Shown in pieces: positions 25,760 through 33,751 of a stretch of DNA of 64,000 bases. The stretch's first letter is position 1. The number at the start of each line of letters is the position of its first letter. The translations under genes and the position numbers were made by a program. Under the pieces are notes generated by a model. That model was not told the DNA's origin. It did not search any database and worked only from the letters and a program-made list of their open reading frames with translations. Source of the stretch: WJKG01 sp964627305 (GTDB lineage: Bacteria; Zixibacteria; MSB-5A5; GN15; FEB-12); NCBI GenBank assembly GCA_964627305.1, contig CAZVHP010000005.1:1-64000 (forward strand), given 5' to 3'.

Positions 25760-26541
25760 ATCGGATCGCACGCGCGCTAACCGGTCTGAACGATCGCAAA
25801 CTGCTGGTGCCGTTCTTCACGGGCGGCTTCCCGACCCTGCGGCAGTCTATGCGCTATGTCGAGATAGCCGCCTCGGCCGGGGCCGATATGATCGAAATCG
25901 GGATCCCATTTTCGGATCCGATGGCCGATGGTCCGCAGATTCAGTATTCCTCGAAGGTTGCACTTGAGACGGGGACTGCGCTGGCGCACATCCTGGGTGC
26001 CGTAGCCTCACTCCGCAAACGTCTGGACACACCGCTGCTGTTGATGGGGTACTATAACCCGGTCCTGGCCTTTGGTGAGGAGCGCTTCATGCGGAAGGCA
26101 TCTGGTGCCGGGGTCGATGGGTTGATAGTGCCTGATATCCCGGTTGACGAGGCACGACGGTTCAGGATGCATGCGGAGGCAGAGGGCCTGTCGGCCGTCT
26201 TTCTGGTGGCTCCGACCACGTCCGACGAGCGGATTAAACTAATTGACAACAGCTCCAGCCATTTCGTATATGCCGTAACTGTGGCCGGGGTCACGGGAGC
26301 GCGTCGTGGCTTCGGTACGGATACCTTTGACTATCTGTCCCGCCTCAAGGTGCAATTGCGCAAACCCTTTGTGGCGGGCTTTGGTGTGTCATCGCCGGAA
26401 TCGGCCCGCCGACTGGTCCGCTATGCCAACGGTGTGGTGGTAGGTTCGGCGCTGGTACACACCATCCGGGATGCACGCACCGTGAGAGCGTCCGAGAAGG
26501 CTGTCGATGCTTTTCTGCGGAGCCTGCGACGCACGCTATAG
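25756..26541 (+). CDS. trpA: Tryptophan synthase alpha chain
   Basis: Cleaves indole-3-glycerol phosphate to indole, which passes to TrpB. 261 residues, TIM barrel. EIGIPFSDPMADGPQIQ contains the catalytic Glu and Asp; LLMGYYNPVLAFG, DGLIVPDIPVDEA, VTVAGVTGARRGF and GFGVSSPESA complete the family pattern. The start overlaps the trpB stop as ATGA. Last gene of the tryptophan set; argS follows after 14 bases. Confidence 0.97.
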   Translation: MNRIARALTGLNDRKLLVPFFTGGFPTLRQSMRYVEIAASAGADMIEIGIPFSDPMADGPQIQYSSKVALETGTALAHILGAVASLRKRLDTPLLLMGYYNPVLAFGEERFMRKASGAGVDGLIVPDIPVDEARRFRMHAEAEGLSAVFLVAPTTSDERIKLIDNSSSHFVYAVTVAGVTGARRGFGTDTFDYLSRLKVQLRKPFVAGFGVSSPESARRLVRYANGVVVGSALVHTIRDARTVRASEKAVDAFLRSLRRTL

Positions 26542-26555
26542 TCAGGACTCGAGAG

Positions 26556-28385
26556 GTGCAGATTGCTTTGCCGATGAGATACAGGGATACATATCAGGAG
26601 CAGTTCGCCCAGGCAGCACAGGAAGCGATTCGCGAAGCATTCCCGGCCGCAGAGAAAGCCCCCGAGGCCGGCGAAATCTACGACCAGCTCGGTCTGCCCA
26701 AGGATCCGAAACTGGGGCGCTTTTGCCTTCCCGTGTTCAGGTTTGCCAAGGCGTTCAAGACTGCCCCGCCGGCAATTGCCGAGAGGCTCTGCACTGCCAT
26801 GAACGCCATCCTTGGTTCTCGGGAGTCGGACATTCGCTGCGAGGCGGTGGGCGGGTTTGTCAATGCCCGAATCAACCCGGTGAGTATGACACGCAGTACT
26901 CTTCTCCAGATACGGAAACTCGGGAGACGCTTCGGTCAGAGCGATCAGGGGCGTGAGGAAACGACGCTGGTGGAGTACAGCTCCTGCAACATTGCCAAGC
27001 CGTTCGGGATTGGACACCTGCGCACGACGATTATCGGCAACTCCCTGCGGCTGATCTTCCAGAAGCTGGGTCATACGGTGGTTGGTATCAACTACCTTGG
27101 CGACTGGGGTACTCAGTTTGGCAAGTTGATTGTGGCATATCGCCTTTGGGGTGAGGGGCTGGACCTGTCTGAAGGGGCGGTGGAGAAGCTCTACGGGCTG
27201 TATGTTCGTTTCCACAAAGAGGCCGAAGATGATCCGAGACTGGATGAGCAGGCTCGTGAGGCTTTCAAACGGCTTGAGGACGGTGCCCCGGAGGAGCAAG
27301 AATTGTGGGGGCGGTTCAGAACGCTGTCGCTTAAGGAGTTTGAGCGCATCTATGCTCTGCTTGGAGTCGAGTTCGACTGGATTACCGGAGAGGCATTTCT
27401 CAATGACAAGATGGCATCGGTAATCGAGCGTTTCCGTCGAGCCGGATTGACCTCTGTTTCGCAGGGAGCCGAGGTGGTGGATCTTCACGATGACCAGCTC
27501 CCCCCATTGCTGCTTCGCAAAGCAGACGGGGCCACCCTGTATGCTACCCGTGATTTGGCCGGATTGTTGTATCGCTGGGAGAAGTGGCGCTTCACGCTGA
27601 TGCTGTATGTGGTGGCAACGGCGCAGTCGGATCACTTCCGGCAGGTCTTCAAGGCTATCGAGTTGCTGGAGAAGGCCGAAGGTGTGCCGGAGCACGATCG
27701 CGCCGCCGCTCGGGTCGTTCATGTGGATTTCGGCTGGGTGAAGTTTATGGATGCTGAATCCGGTGCGGCTACGATGATGTCCACCCGCAAGGGGAATATC
27801 GTCTTTCTCGAGGACGTGATTGTCAAGGCCCGGGAACTGGCCCACGAGAGGATCGTGCAGCGCAATCCTGAGACAGAGGCCCTTGATCGCGTGGCGCATA
27901 TGATCGGGGTCGGAGCGATTGTCTTCTCCCAGTTCATGGCGAAACGCCAGAAGGATATCAGTTTCGACTGGGACCAGGTGCTGAGTTTCGAGGGCGAGAC
28001 AGGACCGTACCTGCAATACACACATGCCCGTCTGTGTTCGCTGCTCAGGCACTACGGCGGTCCGGTGCCGGAAGCATTTGATCCGGAGCTGCTTGCTGCC
28101 GAAGAGGAACAGCGGGTGGTCGAAGCGCTGTATGATTTCCCGCGAGCGATTCATGACGCCGCCGGCAACTACGATCCGTATTACATCGGCACCTGTTTGC
28201 TGAAACTGGCGGCAGCATTCAACCGGGTGTACCAGCGCAAGGATGCACAGGGTCGAACGGACAGGATCATAGCAGAGGACCATGCAGAACGCACGTGCGC
28301 GCGTATAGTATTGGTTGACGCGGTCCGGACGGTAATCGGAGAGGGTTTGCGCCTTCTGGGGATTCCGGCGCCGGAACAGATATAG
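26556..28385 (+). CDS. argS: Arginyl-tRNA synthetase
   Basis: Charges tRNA-Arg. 609 residues if the GTG at 26556 (AGGA eight bases upstream) is used; ATG 26574 is the alternative. N-terminal tRNA-recognition domain (about 1-120), then the class I core. EYSSCNIAKPFGIGHLRTTI is the HIGH region, in which the first His is Gly (GIGH). NYLGDWGTQFGKL, ATRDLAGLLYR and MSTRKGNIV (KMSKS equivalent) follow, and the C-terminal helical anticodon domain carries NYDPYYIGTCLLKLAAAFNR. The NIAKPF-GHLR form belongs to the subgroup closer to eukaryotic-type ArgRS. It is embedded in the trp/aro run, presumably by operon growth. Confidence 0.95.
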   Translation: MQIALPMRYRDTYQEQFAQAAQEAIREAFPAAEKAPEAGEIYDQLGLPKDPKLGRFCLPVFRFAKAFKTAPPAIAERLCTAMNAILGSRESDIRCEAVGGFVNARINPVSMTRSTLLQIRKLGRRFGQSDQGREETTLVEYSSCNIAKPFGIGHLRTTIIGNSLRLIFQKLGHTVVGINYLGDWGTQFGKLIVAYRLWGEGLDLSEGAVEKLYGLYVRFHKEAEDDPRLDEQAREAFKRLEDGAPEEQELWGRFRTLSLKEFERIYALLGVEFDWITGEAFLNDKMASVIERFRRAGLTSVSQGAEVVDLHDDQLPPLLLRKADGATLYATRDLAGLLYRWEKWRFTLMLYVVATAQSDHFRQVFKAIELLEKAEGVPEHDRAAARVVHVDFGWVKFMDAESGAATMMSTRKGNIVFLEDVIVKARELAHERIVQRNPETEALDRVAHMIGVGAIVFSQFMAKRQKDISFDWDQVLSFEGETGPYLQYTHARLCSLLRHYGGPVPEAFDPELLAAEEEQRVVEALYDFPRAIHDAAGNYDPYYIGTCLLKLAAAFNRVYQRKDAQGRTDRIIAEDHAERTCARIVLVDAVRTVIGEGLRLLGIPAPEQI

Positions 28386-28444
28386 TACACACAGCCGCCG
28401 CACGGGTGCAGTCACCATGCGGACGCAGACAGGAAGAGCGAAGT

Positions 28445-29461
28445 ATGCTGATTGTGATGGAGTCCACGGCCACCCCCGAACAGGTGCAACGGGTATGTCG
28501 TGAGATTGAATCAATGGGGTTGACGGCGCACCCGATTCCCGGCGCACAGCGTACGGCGATCGGCGTCACCGGCAACAAGTCGCAGGTGGATGCCGACAAG
28601 ATATATGCTCAGGTCGGGGTCAGGGAGATCATTCATGTTACGGCTCCCTATAAGCTGGTCAGCCGCGAGTTCTATCCTGACGATACAATTGTGGATGTTG
28701 GTGGAGTCAGGATTGGCGGCGATGAGCTGGTGATCATGGCGGGACCGTGTTCGGTGGAAAGCCGCGAGCAGTGCTTCACAGTCGCTGACGTAGTTTCTCG
28801 CGCCGGCGCCCGCATCTTCCGCGGCGGGGCCTTCAAACCACGCACATCGCCGTACAGCTTCCAGGGGCTTCGCGAGGACGGACTGAAGATTCTTGCCGAG
28901 GTGCGCGAGAAGTTTGGTCTGAAGATCGTCACCGAGGCTATTGATACCGAGACTCTGGACACAGTCGCCGAGTATGCGGACATCATCCAGATAGGTGCCC
29001 GCAACATGCAGAACTTCTCTCTGCTGAAAAAGGCGGGTCGCACACTGAAGCCGGTGCTGCTCAAGCGGGGATTGTCGGCGACACTGGACGAGTTTCTAAT
29101 GGCCGCCGAATACGTGATGTCCGAAGGAAACCGCAATGTCATTCTGTGCGAACGGGGAGTGCGCACTTTTGCCGATCACACGCGGAACACACTGGACCTG
29201 TCAGCGGTACCATTCGTGAAGCGCACGAGCCATCTGCCGATCATTGCCGATCCCAGCCACGGTACGGGGAAGCGTCACAAGGTGATGCCCCTGTCGCGCG
29301 CATCGGTTGCGGTGGGGGCCGATGGCATTATCGTTGAGGTCCACCATGACCCCGGCAATGCTCTTTCGGATGGTCCGCAGGCCTTGACTCCCGACATGTT
29401 CCGCCAGCTCATGGAGCAGATCCGCAAGATTGCCCCCGCAGTAGACAGGGTATGTCCCTAA
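28445..29461 (+). CDS. aroF: 3-deoxy-D-arabino-heptulosonate-7-phosphate synthase (type I beta)
   Basis: First step of the shikimate pathway: phosphoenolpyruvate plus erythrose 4-phosphate. 338 residues from ATG 28445, behind AGGAAGAG. The first 70 residues form a ferredoxin-like (ACT-type) regulatory domain (LIVMESTATPEQVQRVCREI), as in Thermotoga-type enzymes where it senses tyrosine/phenylalanine. Catalytic barrel: MAGPCSVESREQ, FRGGAFKPRTSPYSFQGL, IGARNMQNFSLL, LKRGLSATLDEF, DPSHGTGKRH and EVHHDPGNALSDGPQAL. It is followed immediately by aroA. Confidence 0.96.
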   Translation: MLIVMESTATPEQVQRVCREIESMGLTAHPIPGAQRTAIGVTGNKSQVDADKIYAQVGVREIIHVTAPYKLVSREFYPDDTIVDVGGVRIGGDELVIMAGPCSVESREQCFTVADVVSRAGARIFRGGAFKPRTSPYSFQGLREDGLKILAEVREKFGLKIVTEAIDTETLDTVAEYADIIQIGARNMQNFSLLKKAGRTLKPVLLKRGLSATLDEFLMAAEYVMSEGNRNVILCERGVRTFADHTRNTLDLSAVPFVKRTSHLPIIADPSHGTGKRHKVMPLSRASVAVGADGIIVEVHHDPGNALSDGPQALTPDMFRQLMEQIRKIAPAVDRVCP

Positions 29462-30804
29462 TGCGTACGATCTCTCCGGCACGAAAGATTGATGGTACCA
29501 TATCTGTGCCCGGCGACAAGTCGATTGCTCATCGCGCGGTTCTGTTGTCCCTGCTGTCGGAGGGTCCGATTTCTGTCGTCAACTTCCCTGAAAGCGCTGA
29601 CTGCCAGACATCTCTGAACATCGTCAGGCAGCTTGGTGTCGAGGTTGAGACAATCGGTGACCGAATGGTTCTTCGTCCACCTGAAGAGCTGACTACCGGA
29701 TCGGATGTAGTGCTTGACTGCGGCAACTCCGGAACGACCGCACGGCTGCTGGCCGGTATCATTGCCGGTTCTGAGGCCGAGGTGACGCTTTCGGGGGATG
29801 AGTCGTTGCAACGTCGCCCCATGAAGCGCATAATCGATCCCCTGTCACAGATGGGGGCGGAGGTGTTCTCGGAGAACTACCGCCTGCCGATGCGTATTCG
29901 CGGGGCAAGACTGCTGCCGTTTGAGTACAGGCTTCCGGTAGCCTCAGCGCAGGTGAAGTCCTGCCTGCTGCTTGCCGGGCTGGCGTCGGGCTGCACCACT
30001 GTCATTCGCGAGGACCAGCTCACTCGCGATCATACTGAGTTGATGCTCCAGGAACTGGGTGAGGGCATCGAGGTAAGGTATGTCAAGCCTGTCCTTGTTG
30101 AAGACCCGATTGATCCTCGCAAGCGGCGCACGGAGATGCCGGAGCCGTTCAAAAAGGAAATTACGTTATCGGGGCAGGCCCGGCTACATGGCGGTCTGGT
30201 TGACATTCCCGGCGATGTGTCATCCGCAGCGTTTTTCTTTGCGGCTGCGGCTATATCGGGTGGAACGGTCACTGTGGAGCGTTGCGGGCTGAACCCGACC
30301 CGGACCGGCTTCGTCGAGCATCTCAAGGCCTGCGGCTGCCGGGTCACTGTGGAAGAAAGGAAAACTGTCTCCGGCGAGGTTCGGGGGACGGTCACAGTTA
30401 CCGGCGGACAACTCAAGCCCCGCAAGATACACGGCGAAACGACCGTTGGGCTGATCGACGAGATTCCGATTGTCAGCGTCGTTGCAGCATACACACCGGG
30501 TACGACCATCATTCGGGATGCCGCCGAGCTTAAGGTCAAGGAGTCCGATCGGCTGACTGCGATCGCTCAGAATCTGGACCGTATGGGCATTAAGTGCGGA
30601 GTTCTGGATGATGGCCTGGCTATTGAAGGAAAGAGCGAGGTGTCCGGTGCGGATGTTCGTTCATTCGGCGATCACCGGATTGCCATGGCGTTTGCGGTCG
30701 CTGCTCTGGGTGCCGTTGGCCCTTCGACCATCGACGATGACCGGATTGTCGACATCTCGTGCCCGGGGTTCTTTGAGTTGCTCGACAGGATACACGGAGA
30801 ATGA
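29461..30804 (+). CDS. aroA: 5-enolpyruvylshikimate-3-phosphate synthase
   Basis: Transfers enolpyruvyl from PEP to shikimate 3-phosphate. 447 residues from the ATG that overlaps the aroF stop (TAATG); an ATG nine bases earlier is possible. Motifs: VPGDKSIAHRAVLLSLLSEG, DCGNSGTTARLLAGI (PEP site), RRPMKRIIDPLSQMGA, LPVASAQVKSCLLLAG, LKVKESDRL and FGDHRIAMAFAVAAL. The first motif has Ala where class I enzymes usually have the Gly-Asn-Ala loop elsewhere; I do not assign a glyphosate class. Confidence 0.95.
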   Translation: MRTISPARKIDGTISVPGDKSIAHRAVLLSLLSEGPISVVNFPESADCQTSLNIVRQLGVEVETIGDRMVLRPPEELTTGSDVVLDCGNSGTTARLLAGIIAGSEAEVTLSGDESLQRRPMKRIIDPLSQMGAEVFSENYRLPMRIRGARLLPFEYRLPVASAQVKSCLLLAGLASGCTTVIREDQLTRDHTELMLQELGEGIEVRYVKPVLVEDPIDPRKRRTEMPEPFKKEITLSGQARLHGGLVDIPGDVSSAAFFFAAAAISGGTVTVERCGLNPTRTGFVEHLKACGCRVTVEERKTVSGEVRGTVTVTGGQLKPRKIHGETTVGLIDEIPIVSVVAAYTPGTTIIRDAAELKVKESDRLTAIAQNLDRMGIKCGVLDDGLAIEGKSEVSGADVRSFGDHRIAMAFAVAALGAVGPSTIDDDRIVDISCPGFFELLDRIHGE

Positions 30805-31640
30805 GCAGCATCCGGCTGGGCCTGATCGGCCACAACATTTCCTGGTCCAAATCAACTGACATCTTCGAAGCCATGTTTCGCCGGGCGAGCGTAGATGGGT
30901 CATTTGAGCTGTTCGACTTCCCGCCGTCTCAGCTTGCCGAGTGGCTCAAGACGGTGGCACCGCAACTCAGAGGATTCGCCGCCACGATCCCGCACAAACA
31001 GCGGCTGATGCGGCACCTTGATGACATCGATTTCCGGGCCCGCAGCATTGGTGCCGTGAACTCGGTGGCGGTCGAGGCAACCCGACTGTGCGGGTACAAC
31101 ACCGACTACGACGGTGTGGTTAGCTCCCTGCGTCCGTACGAGGAGCAGATCGCCGGAAAGGGAGCTCTCATCCTGGGCGCCGGTGGCGCAGCACGAGCAG
31201 TGTTGCACAGTCTGGTGCGCGAGTTCGCCCTCCCGCGGTTTGTCGTTGCGGCTCGAACCGTGCAGACTGCTGAGATGTTTCGAACAGAGCATGAGCGCAA
31301 GCTGGGCGGTGTCGAGATCGAAATCGGGACCATTGATGAACCGCATTGGAGCGTGAGTGATATCGGACTGATAGTGAATTGCACGCCACTGTCGGGGCAT
31401 AATCATCCTCACGAGCTTCCGCCGGTTGCGTTCGAGGACTGCCGCACAGCAGTCTATTTTGACCTGAACTACAATCGTCACAATCAGGCGGTTGCCGTAG
31501 CCCGTGAGGCGGGTCTTGTCGCCTTTGACGGGGCGCTTATGCTGGTGACGCAGGCGGTTGCCTCGTTCAGACTCTGGACTGGATTGGAGGCTGATGCCCA
31601 GGAGATCATGCGGGATGTATTCGACAGTGAGCAGCCATGA
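30801..31640 (+). CDS. aroE: Shikimate dehydrogenase
   Basis: NADPH-dependent reduction of 3-dehydroshikimate. 279 residues, ATGA overlap with aroA. Substrate domain: GHNISWSKSTDIFEAMF (usual S-x-S), FAATIPHKQRLM with the catalytic Lys, GAVNSV and GYNTDYDGV. Nucleotide domain: ALILGAGGAARAVLHSL. LVNCTPLSG-type segment IVNCTPLSGHNH and DGALMLVTQAVASFRLWTG finish the pattern. One of the standard shikimate genes of the run. Confidence 0.95.
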   Translation: MSSIRLGLIGHNISWSKSTDIFEAMFRRASVDGSFELFDFPPSQLAEWLKTVAPQLRGFAATIPHKQRLMRHLDDIDFRARSIGAVNSVAVEATRLCGYNTDYDGVVSSLRPYEEQIAGKGALILGAGGAARAVLHSLVREFALPRFVVAARTVQTAEMFRTEHERKLGGVEIEIGTIDEPHWSVSDIGLIVNCTPLSGHNHPHELPPVAFEDCRTAVYFDLNYNRHNQAVAVAREAGLVAFDGALMLVTQAVASFRLWTGLEADAQEIMRDVFDSEQP

Positions 31641-32218
31641 GAACTGATGAAGCTCGAAAAGGACACCCGGGCAACATCTTCCTGCTGGGCTTTTCGGGGT
31701 GCGGCAAGTCGACGATCGGACCGCTTCTGGCTGAGAGGCTCCAACGTCGGTTTGTCGACTCGGATGCCGAGATAGAGCGTCGAGCAGGACGCCCTGTCGG
31801 CGCTATATTCGAGGATAGGGGAGAGGCGGCCTTTCGGAAGCTGGAAACGGAGGTTCTCCGGGAGCTGACAGCCGAATCGTGTGACATGGTGGTAGCATTG
31901 GGCGGCGGGGCTGTCACAGTGCCCTGTAATCGTCGAATGATCAACAGAAGCGGAGTCAGCATCTACCTGAGCTGCAGTGTGCGCGAGCTTGAACGGCGGC
32001 TGCGGGGGACCACTGATCGGCCACTTCTGGCGATCAGCAACAGGCAGGCTTGCAGTTCGTTGCGGAGGATCCGACAGGAGAGAATAGCGTACCTGTTATC
32101 GAAACGTCGCCACCTCTACCGTGCGTCAGATTTCACGGTCGCGACAACCAACCGCTCTCCCCGGGAGACTGTCGACGAGATCATAGTCAAACTCAGGAGG
32201 AAAGATGCCGACCATTAG
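31637..32218 (+). CDS. aroK: Shikimate kinase
   Basis: Phosphorylates shikimate at O3 with ATP. 193 residues, ATGA overlap with aroE. P-loop LGFSGCGKSTIGPLLAERL, substrate-binding DSDAEIERRAGRPVGAIFE and FRKLETEVLREL, the VALGGGAVT loop, and lid residues around RGTTDRPLL. It overlaps aroB by 14 bases. Confidence 0.94.
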   Translation: MRTDEARKGHPGNIFLLGFSGCGKSTIGPLLAERLQRRFVDSDAEIERRAGRPVGAIFEDRGEAAFRKLETEVLRELTAESCDMVVALGGGAVTVPCNRRMINRSGVSIYLSCSVRELERRLRGTTDRPLLAISNRQACSSLRRIRQERIAYLLSKRRHLYRASDFTVATTNRSPRETVDEIIVKLRRKDADH

Positions 32219-33305
32219 AGTCGATTTACCGGAACGGGGCTATGATGTCGTGGTGGGTACCGGCTCACTTCAACGTTTTGACAGGTATCTGCACAGATTG
32301 GCCGATCAGGGCAGGCTGTTTGTCGTGTTCGATGCCCGGGTGTATGCGCTGCATGGACGCCGACTCATGGACCATTGGGGTTCGTTCCACCCGGTGGAAC
32401 TGACGATTCCGGTGTCGGAGAAGCGCAAGACGCTCAGGGAAGTGGAAGCCATTATTGGTTTTCTGCTTGAGCATGAAGTGAACCGAAAGGATGCCGTCCT
32501 TGCAGTTGGTGGTGGCGTTCTGTCGGATATGGTTGGGTTCGCGGCAGCGTCAGTATTGCGTGGCGTGCGGTGGGGAATTGTCAGCACAACTCTGCTGGGC
32601 ATGGTCGATGCTGCCATTGGCGGCAAGACCGGTGTCAACCACTTGAGGGGCAAGAACCTCATCGGGGCGTTCTGGCAGCCGCGGGCGGTCCTGTGTGATC
32701 TGGATTTCCTGTCAACCCTTTCTGAACGCGAGTTGGTGGCGGGATTGGGGGAGATAATCAAGTATGCCGGTCTGATGGGCGGGGAGACCTTCGCAACGCT
32801 TGCCCGTCTGCTTGATATGGGAGATCTTCTTTCTGGGTGCCGCCTGACCAGGCTGGTAGCTGAGGCGGTGCAGTTCAAGGCGGACATCGTTGCCAGCGAT
32901 GAGCGCGAGGGAGGGCTTCGCATGATCCTGAACTACGGACACACATTCGGACATGCGATCGAGGCCGTGACCGGCTACCGCCGGTTGAGGCACGGCGAGG
33001 CCGTGATGCTGGGAATGCTGGCGGCTAACGAGATGGGTTGTCTGCTGATGCCAGCATGGCGAGCGGGCCTGGAGCCGCACAGCGCTCTGATACGGCAGAT
33101 TTTGCCAATGGTGCCCAAAACCCGGCTTGATTCGCGCCAATTGGTGGATGCTATGGCTCTGGACAAGAAACGAGACCTTCGGGTCGGCAGATTTGTCTTG
33201 ATCCGGGCACTCGGAGAACCGATAATAGTGGACAGCCCCCCGGATGAGGTGATCATCGAGGCATGTGAAAGAATGATAGCAACTTATCAGGCGCTTGGAG
33301 CATAG
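32205..33305 (+). CDS. aroB: 3-dehydroquinate synthase
   Basis: NAD- and metal-dependent cyclisation of DAHP to 3-dehydroquinate. 366 residues. AGGAGG (32195-32200) four bases before ATG 32205, inside the end of aroK, fixes the start. Motifs: AVGGGVLSDMVGFAAASVLRG, GKTGVNHLRGKNLIGAFWQP, LGEIIKYAGL (metal Glu), LNYGHTFGHAIEAV (metal His) and LRHGEAVMLG. The next gene begins one base after the stop. Confidence 0.96.
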   Translation: MPTIRVDLPERGYDVVVGTGSLQRFDRYLHRLADQGRLFVVFDARVYALHGRRLMDHWGSFHPVELTIPVSEKRKTLREVEAIIGFLLEHEVNRKDAVLAVGGGVLSDMVGFAAASVLRGVRWGIVSTTLLGMVDAAIGGKTGVNHLRGKNLIGAFWQPRAVLCDLDFLSTLSERELVAGLGEIIKYAGLMGGETFATLARLLDMGDLLSGCRLTRLVAEAVQFKADIVASDEREGGLRMILNYGHTFGHAIEAVTGYRRLRHGEAVMLGMLAANEMGCLLMPAWRAGLEPHSALIRQILPMVPKTRLDSRQLVDAMALDKKRDLRVGRFVLIRALGEPIIVDSPPDEVIIEACERMIATYQALGA

Positions 33306-33306
33306 G

Positions 33307-33744
33307 GTGAGCAGGATTCTCATAGTCAACGGGCCAAACCTGAACCTGCTGGGACGGCGTGAGCCGCAGGTGTACGGTACCTCGACTCTCGATGAACTCA
33401 ATAAGCGTTTGGATCAGATGGCGCAGGAACTCAAGATGGACCTGGTGTTCTTTCAGTCTAACCACGAGGGTGAGCTGATCGATTTCATTCATCGTGAGGC
33501 CGCCGAAGCTGCCGGGATCGTGATCAACCCCGGGGCACTGACCCACTACAGCTATGCGCTGCGGGATGCCATAGCGGCCGTTCAGACAGAGGCCATTGAG
33601 GTACACATGTCCAACATCCATGCGCGCGAGGAGTTTCGCCGCACCTCGGTGATAGCCCCCGTCTGTCGGGGAGCTGTGGCCGGTTTTGGATTCTATGGCT
33701 ACGCCATGGCGCTGTCATATTTTGCGGACATGTCGAAAGGATAG
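33307..33744 (+). CDS. aroQ: Type II 3-dehydroquinate dehydratase
   Basis: Dehydrates 3-dehydroquinate to 3-dehydroshikimate. 145 residues from GTG 33307; a TTG at 33295 inside aroB is less likely. Type II motifs: ILIVNGPNLNLLGRREPQVYG (with the catalytic Tyr), FFQSNHEGELIDFIH (catalytic Arg/His loop and NHEGE), INPGALTHYSYALRDAI, EVHMSNIHAREEFRRTSV and GFGFYGY. Last clear member of the shikimate run; aroC is not in the window. Confidence 0.96.
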   Translation: MSRILIVNGPNLNLLGRREPQVYGTSTLDELNKRLDQMAQELKMDLVFFQSNHEGELIDFIHREAAEAAGIVINPGALTHYSYALRDAIAAVQTEAIEVHMSNIHAREEFRRTSVIAPVCRGAVAGFGFYGYAMALSYFADMSKG

Positions 33745-33751
33745 ACTTGGT

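Noticed and set aside
26421..28547. 708-residue minus-strand open frame opposite argS
   Set aside because: It lies entirely antisense to a well-supported arginyl-tRNA synthetase and has no recognisable domain; a high-GC shadow.
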